Assembly (NCBI GenBank): GCA_963576565.1
Contig: OY755039.1
Span: forward strand, 129,632,140 to 129,696,139
Reading direction: 5' to 3'
Length of the DNA: 64,000 bases
Source of the DNA: Aspidapion aeneum
Taxonomy: Eukaryota; Arthropoda; Insecta; Coleoptera; Brentidae
Position numbers and translations under genes: made by a program. Shown one piece after another: positions 35,601 through 45,733 of the stretch. Every line of letters starts with the position of its first letter. Within the stretch, counting starts at the first letter, position 1. The notes below the pieces were generated by a model. It searched no databases, was not told where the DNA came from, and was given only the letters and a program-made list of their open reading frames with translations.

Positions 35601-38600
35601 CAATTCTCACCAGGATGATTTTTATTTAATTAAAATCGGTTTAGTGGTAATGAATTTATAAGGAAATAAATGCAGACATGATTGGCAAGGCAATCGAATA
35701 ATATGCATAAGAATAGTAGAAACAAAAATATTTTTTTTAGAACCATCAAACCGATTTTGCTGGCAAGAATGCAGCTTTGCTACTGATTTAAATAAATAAT
35801 TAAAACATGTTCGCAACACAAGAACAAACGAGCATCTTTGAAGGGTACAATTTAATTTCGTCCGCCATCTTGGATTTTGAGATGGCAGACAAAAAAATAT
35901 ATTTAGTCAAAACTCTGATTAATTCTCTGTCATGTGCAGTTTGTCCCATTAAAATCGATGTTAAAGTTCAAAAGTTATAATGAAAAAAAATTGTACGGTT
36001 TTTTTTGGCCCACCCGGTATAGCATGTGTACCAATGCTTAGACAGGTGACTCGTGTACATCGGTTTAAATGAAATTTTATCTGCTCAAAAAAATGGTGTC
36101 CAGAGGATTTTCAAAAAAGCTGACAGTTTTCGAGTGATTAACAAGAAACTATTAAAAGCACATTGAAGGGGGGGGAAACCACTTCTCTGTCAGGGGTGGG
36201 GGGGAGTCTCATGTCTATCCATACCAAGTGTGTTGCTTCTCTCATTAAACGCAGTATGTAAACAGGTAGGGCCTGAACTAGTATTGGATTTTAATAAATA
36301 TCTAACATTTATAAATATGGAGAAATGATGGGTTGTATTAATAATCAAAATACAAGCAAAATGGTGAAAACTTGGCAATTTCCTCGATAAAATATAAAAA
36401 ACAAACAAACAATGAAGGAAGGAAGGAACTGCATTATTTAAATGATTGTACCTAATATCTACTATAATTAAAGTACAAAAACATTATAATTTATTTTGCT
36501 AAAATTTCAAATATAATAAAAGAAAGTATGCGCATTTGTGCATATTATTATGCCGTTTCTGGCCATAGGTAATTTGTTTTTATAAATATATATATATATA
36601 TATATTTTTTTTTCTCATACAGTAATTGTGTAAAATATCTTTTTTTAATTTTATTGTATTAGTTTTTGGACAATAACACACTTCATTTATAATACTTTTG
36701 TTAAAATGTTAGGTTAGGTGTTTTCTTTATTCCGTACTATACAGGGTATAATTTAAATGCACCAAAGTTTCAGGAATAGTGGGGAGGGGCAAAAGTACAC
36801 AAAAAGTTTAATAACTATTGGTCTAAAGATTTTTGTTTCCTGTAAAAAAAAAAGTAAAGTTTAAAGTCTTTTTTAAAAATTTACAAATTTGAAAGTGCTA
36901 AATAATTTGTAGTAGTTCTTTCTTTTTAATTATGGATTAATGAGATACAGTGTGGTCAAATAACTGTTGCAATAGGTAAAATTGAGAACTGTTGAAATTT
37001 TAAATTAAAAAAAAAAAAACATTTTGACGCCCTGTATCGAAAAAACAAAGAGGTTTAATGCCAAATGTAAAATCTTCATTTGACCTCCACTACCACCCTT
37101 AAAGTTTCGTGCTTTATTTAAATTACACCATGTATATTGAATGAGGCATATTATTGCTTTGAGTACAAATTTTTTAAAAATCGAAAAAAAAAATCTGATT
37201 TTTAGGACATTTGGGGCCTTATACTAATCAAAGTTTAAGAAGAACTTTTATGGAGAATATATGAGAATGTGTCTTGGATGCTAAAAATTAAGTATTTTTG
37301 TTGAAGTTTTTTCCTTAATTGACTGGGCTAAAACATTTATATGTTTAGTTTGCAACAATAAAAATTCTTTAAATAAAATAAAGAATCTGATAATGTGCAA
37401 AGTAATTTAATATTCCTCATTCTGTTACGAAAGTCTACAAAAATAAATAGACCCTCGCCTTTGATAGAGGTTTTTAAGTAGGGGAACCGACCAGTGAATG
37501 ACCACACTATACTGTTTTTTGTATTATTAAGAATTGTAAAAAACCAAAATAAATAAAACATTTTGCAATTTGATCCTTACCATATTCCCCAACAACTCAA
37601 CAAAGGTTGATATAAAAATAATAAGGTAAGCAAAGCACAGGGCTTATTAATTTTGCAAAAAACTACTATAAAAATTGTAAAATTATTATGTATGTTTACT
37701 TAAACTGCATAAAAGGATGTTAAAGTTAGTATTTTTTTCGTTGTAATTTTTAATTAACCTTAAAAATATTTTTTTTTTGTGTGGTCATCTACCAGTAAAA
37801 CCTAAGAAATCCAGTGAATAACTGCCCGCGGTCATTCACTGGATACCTAGTTAATCCAGTGAATGGTTAATTTTTGTTTTAAAAAATATAATTTGCGCAA
37901 TTGGACAATTAACCAGGTTAGGCTCAAATCCCAAAAATACCGCGTGGGCCAAACACAACCGGACAATTTTCTGCGATTGCATTGCCAATCCTGTCCGCAT
38001 CCATTTCCTTATAAATTCGTTAATACTAAACCGATTTAAAAAAAATCTTGGTAAGAATTGCATGGCAAATCATGTCTGAATGCAGACAGAATTGGCAATG
38101 CAATCTTTTATTTTGTAAAACAATGGTGCAAACAAAATCAGATTTTGTGAGAACCACTTAACCGATTTTATTACTATGTACCTTGGTAAGTGGGAGAAAC
38201 GTAGCGCTGTTCTAAAGATTAAAAAAAAAACTAAAACATTTTCAGAAAATAAGAATAAAAACGCCATTTTGAAGAACAGAGTATGATTCTGTCCACCATC
38301 CTAAATTTTAAGATGGCGATAAATTTTGATCATGATGTTTAAACAGCAATCAATTCTCACCAGGATGTTTTTTATTTCATCAAAATCGGTTCAGTAGTAA
38401 TGAATTTATAAGGAAGTAAGTGCAGACATGATTGGCAAGGCAATTGTATAATGTTCAAAACAATGATTAAAACAAAAATATATTTTTTAAAACCTTGAAC
38501 CGATTTTCCTGATTCATACCTTGTTGTGCGTGGCAAGAATGCAGCTTTTTTACTGATTTAAATAAATAATCAAAACGTGTTCGCAAACCCAAGAATAACC

Positions 38601-41600
38601 GAGCATCTTTGAAGGGTACAATTTAATTTCGGCAGCCATCTTGGATTTTCAGATGATGGACAAAAAAATATATTTAGTCAAAACTCTGATTAATTCTGTC
38701 AAGTGCAGTTATAAAAAAGTTATAATTAAACAAAAATTGTCCAGTTTATTTTGGCCCACCCAGTATATGTCCTCAGCATTGGCAGATCTACAGGCCCCCC
38801 CTCAACTTTTTTGAGTTAAATGGTAAATGTTTCAAATCAAATCAAATCATTTATTGGTGTTAGATACACAAAGTGTTCACACAAGTCATCATTTTTTTTT
38901 AACTCTAAATTATCTAAAAAAGTTTACTACTAAAATTTTAAATAGTTTGACCCTATATATTTTTTTTAATATTTGGGAAGTTTATTTATTTATTTATTTA
39001 GGTATCAACAGCCAACTGACTAATTACAGACACCTTACTTATCTAAGTCATTGTAAAGTTATCACACTACATATTTAACATCTATCTAATCAGACACAGA
39101 GGGGTGGCGGAAGTTTAAAATTAGAATAACGTAAAATTTACAATTTTTGTATAGTTAACAATACTTATTGCTGTTTATCATTTCTGTGTTTCTTTATCCT
39201 TACACACAGAATAATAATAATCAAAAAAAAAAAAAAAAACTAAGAAGTAAAGGTAGATTGCCGCCCTCCCTCTAAAAGTCGAACATATCCGTCCCGTACT
39301 ACAAAAATTTTACAACCACTCTACATAAGTTTAACGGAGTTAACACAATTTATTATCAACTAATTTCTTAAAATGGTGACATAAATGATAGATTGGACAA
39401 CTTTTATAAAGGTTTGTTCTTGGGAATGCAAGATAAAAAACTTTAGTGCTCCTGGAGTTGACACGATTGATAGCAAATGGAAGTTGTTCGAGAATATCTG
39501 GGCAGTCTATTTCTCCTTTTAGAACTTTAAACATCGTGCATAAAATATTTTTAGTTCGTCTCTTATCTAAAGACAATCTGTTAAACGAACCCAACAACCA
39601 ATTATTATCACAGCCTCTTTGGGGATAATATCCAAATTTTCGAAAATACATACACTTAAGAAACTTTCTTTGTACTCCTTCGATAATGTTTACCCAAATG
39701 CTGTACTGCGGTGACCAGATAATACTGCCATATTCTAGTATTGGCAAAACCAGTGCATCAAACAGATATAAACTGACATCAACACCAAAATGCTTAGTAT
39801 CTCTTACTATGAATCCTGCAACCTTTTGTGCACTCTCAATTTTATTAATGATGTGCCCCGAGAACGATAGTGCTGAGTCAAATGTGACTCCCAAGTCTTT
39901 TTGACTGGTAACTCTGTTAAGATTATCATTATTGACAGTATAATTGAAATTTATGCTATTGTGATTATGTGAGAATGTCATACATGAGCATTTGTTTTCA
40001 CTAAGTTTAAAGCTATTTTGACTGCACCAACTAGCAACATTCTCAAAGTCTTTTTGAAGCAACTCACAATCAGCTACTGAATAAATCTCCCAAAACAATT
40101 TAAAGTCATCAGCAAATGCTGTTCCTAGGAGAGGACCCAAATTTGATCCTTGAAGAATACCGGATGTGCTTTTATAAATCACTGACTTACAGCCTTTGAC
40201 TTCAACGTACTGATATCTTGCATTAGATCCCTTGCCCTTACTTAACTAAATTCTAAAATAGACCACGATTAATTATTTATGGAAAGTACCTACTATAAAA
40301 AAGTGACATAAAAAGAAAATTTGGACAAAAAAAATTGATAAAATTTGGGGACTAGAAAAATTGCAGCCAAAAAGTACAATGCAAGAAACAGCACTATTCA
40401 ATTTACAAAAAAAAAGGTCATCATTTAAGTAGTTTTATTCTTAAGCACCCCCAACTTTTTGGGCCTAGAAGTTTTGGGCTCCCCCAATTTTCCTCAGGGA
40501 AAATGAACTGCTTATTGGACTTTTGACAAACACAATCCAAATCCAAACCCATAAATCAAATCTATCACTTTGTCACACCCTGTACATAGTGAGGGATAGA
40601 CAAAAATATTATGGCTGTTACAGTAGTCATAATTAACCAAATAAATTTTCCATTTAATAAAGCCTTTATTTTCAATAATAAAGAAGTTATACTGAGTGTT
40701 CCAGTTTAAAAAATCACCCTGTACATGGTTATTAATACCATCATGTAATTACAAACCTTACCTCACTGTCTCATTATGTAAATTTAATGCTTGTGCTATA
40801 TTAACCTAGTTTTCACCCCTATTATATAACATACTATTATGTGGTCATTTTTTACTGGTGGTCATTTACTGGGTTTTTGTGTAATTTGCCCTAAAAATGG
40901 TTAAATCTTTTAAAAAAACTTAGATATAAGATTTTATTTACAAGAAAATTATAAAATAATAAACACCAAATTTTCCAACAATCATTTTAATTTTCTTTCA
41001 AAATTAAAACATTTTTTTTTTGAGACATTTTAAAATGACTTTTTCCGTATTGTTTCCTTAAGTGGTCATTCACTGGTGGGTTCACCCTAAATAGTTTAGA
41101 TTTTAACAAGGAGTTTACCTCTTGTGAACTGGGACTGTTCTTAATAATTCCCAAAATTGGAAACACCCAGGCACAGCCAGCTGGAAGGACCTGGTTCTCT
41201 GCAAAGCCAATCCATTGCAAGATCTGGGCTTTGTCAAAGTCAGACTTGCCTCTGAGTTGTTCATTGGCTACATAGAAAGAAATGGCATTGCTATCTTGCA
41301 AGAGTTTTCCATCAGTGCCCTCAAAGGCTGGAACCTGCAAAGAAAATTCATATAATAATTACTTAAATATAGAGTTTTAGGTAACAGGGCATAAGGTTTT
41401 CCTTTATTTTGAAATTTTATGATTTGTTTTTATAGGTAAGTCTATCTGGAGACCCTCAATACATTTTGACAGGTTTTACACAATTTTACACCAGAGGTGG
41501 GCAACTCTGTGACAGTTGTTAGGAAATATTGTTTTAAATAAAAAATACTCTACCAATTTATGAGCACCTAAGATCACACAATATAATATTACCCATTTTG

Positions 41601-42272
41601 GTCCATGAAAATAACACCCTACCCGCCCCCGAGAATGTGACCGATTGGAGATTCTTCCTTCAGTGTAATACCACTTATAATATATTTTTGTGATCATACA
41701 CAGTTACCTTAAATTTAATATACTCATAGTACCACACAAGTTATCTTTATTGTATATTTCAAGCATGGGTAAGTTATTGATTGATTTAATTAAAGCAAAA
41801 TATATAAAAATTTGCCTTTGCCATTATTTTTAAAAAGCTTTTCCTAAATTATCATATTTCCAGTTATGCCACTATCAAAGCAAAGCAGGGATATAAAGAT
41901 TTATAAACAACAATCTTGCTGAGCTGTCAGATAATTCTAACCTAAAATTCCATCTGTCAGATGTGCAGGATTTTTGTAAATTTGGGGCTTACCTGACCTC
42001 CGGGAAACTTCTGTAGGAAATCCTTCGACTTGTTGGTCTCTCCGAAGACAAAATTGGGGTCGACTTTCACCTTGGCCCCGGAGTATCCAGCGGCGATCAA
42101 TGCCTTTGCGGCACGAAAATTGTCCGGGTAGGTGTACAGAGTCTAAAAAATATTGACAAAATTACGGTCTCTTACCTTCTCACCTAGATTCGGAGATCAT
42201 TTGTAGCACTGATGCAAACATATTCACTTGAATTTTGAGGATTTAAAAAAAATTACTTACTCCAGCAGCCAT
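20507..42272 (-). CDS. eEF1G: Elongation factor 1-gamma (eEF1G), complete, 10 coding exons
   Basis: Exons (minus): 42272-42261, 42142-41993, 41334-41119, 31758-31571, 30266-30154, 30072-29905, 28701-28536, 24867-24726, 24374-24222, 20662-20507. All sites are GT-AG and frame is kept throughout. Product: 487 aa with exon 6, 431 aa without it; the latter matches the family length. An N-terminal GST-like fold ([58 protein letters not shown]) is followed by a K/E-rich linker. The conserved eEF1G C-terminal domain ends in FNQGKIFK. The protein scaffolds eEF1B, the exchange factor that reloads eEF1A with GTP during translation. It is transcribed divergently from FBXL4. Introns of 9.4, 3.7 and 3.6 kb are filled with transposons, unusual for a gene often compact elsewhere. 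Confidence 0.98.
20795..23530 (-). mobile_element. 2.7-kb DNA transposon with 4-bp AGTA duplication (Sola-like?)
   Basis: The ends CACAGTGCGACCCTGTA ... TACAGGGTCGCACTGTG are inverted (arms about 45 bp, with AAGTTTTTT and GTCCGC). They are flanked by AGTA at 20791-20794 and 23531-23534. It contains decayed transposase frames on the minus strand. Four-bp duplications occur in Sola-type elements, but the superfamily is a guess. Lies in eEF1G intron 9. Confidence 0.8.
21268..23097 (-). pseudogene. Decayed transposase of the 20795-23530 element
   Basis: Broken minus-strand frames in order: 23097-22702 (131 aa; cysteine pairs CFCC, CTRC, CNCVIC); 22727-22449 (CAGC... K-rich); 22330-22190 ([38 protein letters not shown], then VSDGGQN, possibly around a catalytic Asp); 22179-21937; 21940-21557 ([13 protein letters not shown]; long helical region); and 21456-21268. 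The Cys clusters plus an acidic core suggest a zinc-finger-bearing DDE transposase. Several frameshifts and stops make it non-functional. Exact family not recognised. Confidence 0.6.
23852..24106 (+). pseudogene. LINE ORF2 3' fragment
   Basis: Conceptual reading includes [49 protein letters not shown] and [11 protein letters not shown] with a stop at 24104. This is the standard C-terminus of insect non-LTR ORF2 proteins. Two in-frame stops show decay. Ends about 116 bp downstream of the eEF1G exon 9 donor. Confidence 0.7.
24222..24374 (-). CDS. eEF1G: eEF1G exon 9
   Basis: Fifty-one codons: [20 protein letters not shown] to [12 protein letters not shown], the core of the C-terminal domain. 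Confidence 0.97.
24726..24867 (-). CDS. eEF1G: eEF1G exon 8
   Basis: [15 protein letters not shown] to YKYPEELTK; start of the conserved C-terminal domain. Ends in phase 0. Confidence 0.97.
25045..25690. repeat. Foldback repeat in eEF1G intron 7
   Basis: Left arm (25205-25390: CTGATTTTCTGGGAATTGCT, AGCCAAATCAATTAATATA, TTTGTTTTAAAAGATATC) is inverted at 25490-25686 (GGACCAAGCAGGAGCAATTC). A diverged direct copy of the left arm lies at 25045-25170. Confidence 0.6.
26119..28196. mobile_element. 2.1-kb inverted-repeat element with internal tandem units
   Basis: The arms TCTAGAAGC...TTTTTGGCAAATGG...GACCCCGCTGAATCCGAATA (26119-26190) recur inverted at 28105-28196. Between them at least four units of about 180 bp, each with AAAACTAAGCTT, a T(A/T)TTGTAGACA, AATTTCC/AAATTCCCTTTTCAA and GCGACGTCCGT(T/C)AAT-like block, lie near 26400, 26600, 26780 and 26960. 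Inverted copies lie at 27850-28080. A minisatellite is at 27179-27318. No ORF. Intron 7 of eEF1G. Confidence 0.65.
27179..27318. repeat. Minisatellite, unit about 15 bp (ACAAAAGGTCGAAAT)
   Basis: About nine imperfect units of (T)ACAAAAGGTCGAAA(A/G)T. Confidence 0.8.
28536..28701 (-). CDS. eEF1G: eEF1G exon 7
   Basis: Charged linker ([20 protein letters not shown]) to [14 protein letters not shown], which precedes the C-terminal domain. Phase 1 start, phase 2 end. Confidence 0.96.
28702..29904. other. eEF1G intron 6, little structure
   Basis: AT-rich. A short block (TTTTGACAATGGCATTTTCTT..., 29530-29600) resembles part of the 32080-33578 foldback arms. Nothing else recognised. Confidence 0.4.
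29905..30072 (-). CDS. eEF1G: eEF1G exon 6: extra K/E/S-rich cassette exon
   Basis: 168 nt, phase 1 at both ends, so inclusion or skipping keeps frame. Encodes 56 residues almost entirely K, E, S and N ([19 protein letters not shown], then repeated [13 protein letters not shown] units). Acceptor TTACAAG, donor GTAAAAGG. The upstream intron is only 81 bp. Without it, exon 5 joins exon 7 in frame and gives the usual 431 aa. I do not know it from other eEF1G proteins. It could be alternative, lineage-specific or unused. Confidence 0.7.
30154..30266 (-). CDS. eEF1G: eEF1G exon 5
   Basis: [20 protein letters not shown] to GAGD; end of the GST domain and start of the linker. Ends in phase 1. Confidence 0.96.
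30381..30446 (-). repeat. tRNA-derived SINE (A and B boxes)
   Basis: Minus strand: A box TAGCTTAATTGG (30439-30428) and B box GGTTCAAGTCC (30395-30385, one change from consensus), with a recognisable T-arm. The acceptor halves do not pair, so it is SINE-like rather than a working tRNA. Element limits are not defined. Lies in eEF1G intron 4. Confidence 0.6.
30638..31226. other. Intron 4 stretch with one ACAGGGTGTTCGGG-type end
   Basis: TATACAGGGTGTTCGGG at 30638 resembles the TA + CAGGGTGT ends of insect MITEs. No inverted partner was found, so it may be truncated. No gene seen. Confidence 0.35.
31227..31542. mobile_element. Small MITE (ACCGTTTTCGATCA ends)
   Basis: ACCGTTTTCGATCA ... TGATCGAAAACGGT are perfect 14-bp inverted ends of a 316-bp GC-richer segment in AT-rich intron 4. 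Target duplication not clear. Confidence 0.6.
31571..31758 (-). CDS. eEF1G: eEF1G exon 4
   Basis: GST C-terminal helices ([35 protein letters not shown]). Ends in phase 2 inside an Arg codon. Confidence 0.97.
32080..33578. mobile_element. 1.5-kb foldback element with TA duplication
   Basis: TA | CAGCGTGTCCCATTTT ... AAAATGGGACACGCTG | TA. The arms run about 520 bp each (32080 to about 32610; about 33060 to 33578) with few mismatches, sharing TTTCTGATTGCACCTTACCG, AATACAGGGAGTTTTTGAAA and AGTCCGAACCTGG. The spacer is about 450 bp. TA duplication and a CAGNGTGTCCC end suggest a Tc1/mariner-type non-autonomous element. Lies in eEF1G intron 3. Confidence 0.8.
34240..36017. mobile_element. 1.8-kb palindromic element (CCGGGTGGGCCAAAA family), TA duplication
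   Basis: TA | CCGGGTGGGCCAAAA ... TTGGCCCACCCGG | TA. The two arms cover most of the length and meet near 35250-35290 (AACATCATGGTGCAAACT and its inverse). The left arm contains three diverged internal units of about 280 bp with GATTGC(C/A)TT(A/G)CCAAT, CTGCATT(T/C)ATTT and AAATGGCG. No ORF of interest. Related copy at 37940-38763. Confidence 0.8.
36583..36604. repeat. (AT)n microsatellite
   Basis: About ten uninterrupted AT units followed by a T tract. Confidence 0.9.
36742..37132. mobile_element. 391-bp MITE with TA duplication
   Basis: TA | CAGGGTATAATTTAAATGCA ... AAATTACACCATG | TA. The inverted ends share (C)A(G/T)GGTRTAATTTAAAT and an AAAGTTTC block further in. Confidence 0.55.
37940..38763. 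mobile_element. 824-bp copy of the CCGGGTGGGCC MITE, TA duplication
   Basis: TA | CCGCGTGGGCCAAACACAAC ... TTTTGGCCCACCCAG | TA. The interior aligns with the arms of 34240-36017 (GCATTGCCAATCCTGTC..., GGGTACAATTTAATTTCG). Confidence 0.75.
38829..40255 (-). mobile_element. 5'-truncated LINE with internal deletion
   Basis: Minus-strand ORF2 tail (40182-39340, 280 aa): RT box remnants [13 protein letters not shown] joined directly to [12 protein letters not shown], which indicates an internal deletion removing sequence between the PQG and FADD boxes. Then [32 protein letters not shown] and the C-terminal [18 protein letters not shown] 3' UTR of about 500 bp ends near 38829 in a TTTGATTTGATTTGAAAC repeat tail. 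Jockey/CR1-like. Nested in the 3.6-kb TIR element. Confidence 0.75.
41119..41334 (-). CDS. eEF1G: eEF1G exon 3
   Basis: Seventy-two codons, phase 0-0, [10 protein letters not shown] to SPSSQE. GST helical domain. The GTAAAC donor lies about 31 bp from the end of the 3.6-kb TIR element. Confidence 0.97.
41335..41992. other. eEF1G intron 2, nothing recognised
   Basis: 658 bp of AT-rich intron. 41740-41890 shows weak similarity (ATTTTTAAAAAGCTTTTCCTAA, GCCACTATCAAAG) to the inverse of 18270-18390. Confidence 0.4.
41993..42142 (-). CDS. eEF1G: eEF1G exon 2
   Basis: Fifty codons, phase 0-0. Thioredoxin-like half of the GST domain, from TLYTYPDNF to [11 protein letters not shown]. Confidence 0.97.
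42261..42272 (-). CDS. eEF1G: eEF1G exon 1
   Basis: Twelve bases encode MAAG before a GTAAGT donor. A tiny first coding exon; the 118-bp intron follows. Confidence 0.95.
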
Positions 42273-42380
42273 TCTATATCAATTTTCGAACTAGAAGAAC
42301 GAAAACGGTAGGCAACCAGCAGTACTTGATTTATCGTGGCGCCATCTGTCAGACGGATTGTTCCCAAAGTAAGGACACTA
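42273..42380 (-). promoter_or_regulatory. eEF1G 5' UTR and promoter side
   Basis: Immediately upstream of the ATG on the minus strand is a pyrimidine-rich CGTTTTCGTTCTTCTAG stretch. It might include a TOP-like start typical of translation-machinery genes. No TATA box was assigned. Confidence 0.35.
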
Positions 42381-42660
42381 ATAAAAAGCCTACTAGCTTG
42401 TTGCGGGCCTGATTATATTTTTAAATATAATTTTTAATGATTTTTTAAAATGTCTAAATTTTTTAAGCAAATGGTTTGGTGTACACAATCACTAAATACA
42501 AAAATACAAATTTGTTTCATGCTAGAGAAATTTAAAATAAATCTAATAGAAAATAATTAAATTATTTCACCCACACCAAAGGCTTTCACCACAGAACACT
42601 TTCACGAATGGCAGCCTGAGAAAAAGAACCCTTCAATTTCATTGATGGCAGCTGAAGTCT

Positions 42661-45528
42661 AGTGTTGTAACAATTCGGATTAAAATATTCGTTCAATCCG
42701 AGTATTAAAATCCTCGGATGCATCCGAGTATCAAAATGATTCGGAATCGGAATATGGCTACGGATTAATTTTACCTCTTGCGACTTGCGATATCATTTAA
42801 GAATACGAATACAGAGCTAGAATTTATTGAACACGGATTCGAATTAAATTTTATCTAGACCTCTTCGTACCGAATACGAATACAGAGCTACAATTTATCA
42901 AGGTGGAATATATATTGACCATCGAATTTATTTTAAAATTACCGTTATAAAAAAAGGATTTAAACTTGGACATACTATCTACATTAAATTAAACAATGTT
43001 AAATTTATATTTATTTTATTACCAGAAAACTACTTATTGGTATACAGGGATTATTTTAATTAAAAATAAAAACCATTAGGTATTTTAACTTCCAAAACAA
43101 CGCATTGAATATTTTAAAAAATACATATAATAATATTTATAAATTCTTTATAATTTTATCATATTAAAATGAACAACTACTTAGAAATAAAATCAGCTGG
43201 CTATGTTTTCCTGGCAATCTATTCCGTCTTAACCCGGCCTTAGAGAATAGCTTTTCACTGCAAAGGTAATTTTGCCGTATTTCAATTTTTACATAGGATT
43301 TCTATTAGTAAATTAAAGAATAAACTCCGTTGCGGGCGGATTGTTATGCCTCAAGAAAGCGAACATATAACTGAACATATTTTCGCTGATTACGCTCAAA
43401 GACGAATTCGAATTTATTCCGAGTCAGAGATCGATTTTTTTGGCAACACACAAAAGCAACTAAAAATTCAGAATAATCGGAATCGGACATGTATATGGCT
43501 GCACTACTAGAGATGGGTAGTTCGCGAACGAACTAGAAAAATGAACTAGTTCATTCAACAAGAAAAACGAACTAGTTCACTTTTCTAAAATGAACTAGTT
43601 TAAACTGAACTATAAAGACGCAACCCACAATACTCTTATGTTGTTTTGTGTTGAACGAGCACAGAACACTGAACGAGTGAACGATACCGCGGTGCTTTCT
43701 ACGATGAACGAACGAACTGTTAGAAATGAACTATTAAGTTGAACTAATAAGTAAAAACCGGCGTTCGTTCAGTCGGCTAGTCGAATCACCTGTTTCGTTG
43801 CATTGAGTAGCACGCTTAAGCTAGGATGAACTAGGTAGTTCAAATTTTGATTTGATTGCGGAAAATTAAGGAACTGCTAGCCTAATACAAAATAATAGGG
43901 CCATTTTGGGTCAGTTACTAAGAATAACTGCAATATTTCAGGGCAAAAAAGATAGATTTTATGACATTAGGAATGCGGTATCTGTCTTCCTGTTCATGAA
44001 ATGCTGAACGAGCACAGAACACTGAACGAGTGAACGATACCGCGGTGCTTTCTACGATGAACGAACGAACTGTTAGAAATGAACTAATAAGTGGGACTAA
44101 TAAGTAAAAACAGGCGTTCATTCAGTCGGCTAGTCGAATCACCTGTTTCGTTGCATTGAGTGGCACGCTTAAGCTACGATGAACTAGGTATTTCCAATTT
44201 TGATTTGATTACGGAAAATTAAGGAACAACTAATAAAATTTTGACGAATGTCCAATTATTTATTATGTATTTATACCTACTGTAAAATATTTTAGTAAAA
44301 AAAAGCATTATAAAAAAATAATTTTAACTGTTTTTGATTCTGCAACTATTTTAACTAAAAATTAAACAATTAAATACAACAAGTCAGAAATACGATAAAC
44401 AGGTTTATTTTTTTTAATAGAATGAATATAAAATATAAATATATAACATGCTTAATCCATATAGCCATTCCGTTAATAGTTCAAACGAACTAGTTCAGTG
44501 AACTAGTTCATTTTGGTGAACTAGTTCAGATGAACTAGTTCATTAAAATGAACGGCTAAGCACATCTCTATGCACTACGTTTCATAACGAATTTAAATAA
44601 TTAATTTGAATACGAGCTGCGTTCGGTATTTACGTCCGATTAATCTTTTTGGTGGAAATCGTTCGTTAATTCCATCTAGATCTAGGGGAGGTAGATCTGA
44701 ATCGTTCGGTAATTCCGCATAGACTAGTCGGACGTAAATCTTGTTGCTCCGTACATTTTGATCGACGAAACGAGATTGTGACGTATGTTCTGTATTTGTT
44801 TTGTAAACAAAAATAATTTTTTTATGTAAAAAGATTGAAATCGAATTATTTGATGTTGAAGACAACAAATTACATAAATTTCCGACATCACATCAGTTGC
44901 AATATGTACATAATATTTTTGGTTATATTTAAGGGTCATTATTCATTTTACGGTTTAACCCAATTAAGGGTCATGGATGCAGCAACTATAGGCTATTTAC
45001 CCAGCTTACATAAATAGTTCGACATTATCAATAAAACCCGATGAATGCCTCAATTAAGAGGGTCCGGCCGGTACACCGTCACTCAACGAGTTCACAAAAA
45101 CGTTTACAGTACATTTGCCATGTGGCGACTTTTACAAACAGTTTTTACCGAAACAAATAAAAGTTCTACTGTGGGAGAATCCGTCCCCATCCGGCCTTTA
45201 ACCAGCGTAGCACAATAGAACAGTTTTAAACCGATTATATTTCACCCTATTCGGGGGGCCCCGAAAGCACGAAAGAGCACGTGTACTCTCTTCCGTGTCT
45301 AACAACGAAGTCCCATATTTAAGGTTATAACCATTTATAAAAATTTGATGGATTTGATCTGGATCGTTCGTTAATTCCAATTTGCTCAGACTAATCTGTA
45401 ATCACGTGACCAAAAATATGTCACGTCTGAGATGCAAATACCTAACGCAGCTACGGATGATCAATCCGAGTATCACTTTAATCCGATTCATTATATTCTA
45501 ATATTAAAATCATCCGAGTATACACTGC
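42661..45528. mobile_element. Outer inverted-repeat element around nested hAT MITE
   Basis: The left end AGTGTTGTAACAATTCGGATT and the right end (inverse) AGTGTATACTCGGATGATTTT lead into repeated ATCCGAGTAT and GGATTAAA units. Ends are diverged, and I saw no clean duplication. The interior (43508-44570) is a separate, younger insertion. Confidence 0.4.
43508..44570. mobile_element. hAT-type MITE, 8-bp duplication TGCACTAC
   Basis: TGCACTAC (43500-43507) | TAGAGATGGGTAG ... AAGCACATCTCTA | TGCACTAC (44571-44578). Many GAACTAGTTCA palindromes lie near both ends. A block of about 220 bp is directly duplicated (about 43653-43870 and about 44007-44228; offset about 354 bp). No transposase. Confidence 0.85.
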
Positions 45529-45644
45529 ACCTTCACCCCCACCCCCCCCCCCCCCGCCCAACACTCAAAAACAGATGAGATGATAAACATTGGATAATGA
45601 TTTGATTTAATTTTAAAATTCTATAATTTTTTTTAAATTTTAAG

Positions 45645-45733
45645 ATGGGTAACAAAGATAATTTTGTGCCAGTTGAAAGTATGTTAAAAATGACGTATTT
45701 GGAACAGTACGCGCAGGGTGTCATGAGCTACAG
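45645..45733 (+). CDS. FBXL4: FBXL4 exon 1
   Basis: ATG at 45645; 29 codons plus two bases; donor GTCAGTG. Residues from LKMTYLEQYAQGVMSY match the start of the conserved region. Confidence 0.85.

Larger units (their letters stand above)
37481..41087. mobile_element. 3.6-kb TIR element carrying two nested insertions
   Basis: TA | GGGGAACCGACCAGTGAATGACC ... GGTCATTCACTGGTGGGTTCACCC | TA. The TCATTCACTGG motif recurs subterminally (37794-37870; 40850-40890). A CCGGGTGGGCC-family MITE (37940-38763) and a LINE (38829 to about 40255) lie inside. No transposase of its own was recognised. The right end is about 31 bp from the exon 3 donor of eEF1G. Confidence 0.65.

Noticed and set aside
39446..39904. 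Plus-strand frames over the LINE
   Set aside because: They are antisense shadows of the minus-strand RT frame.
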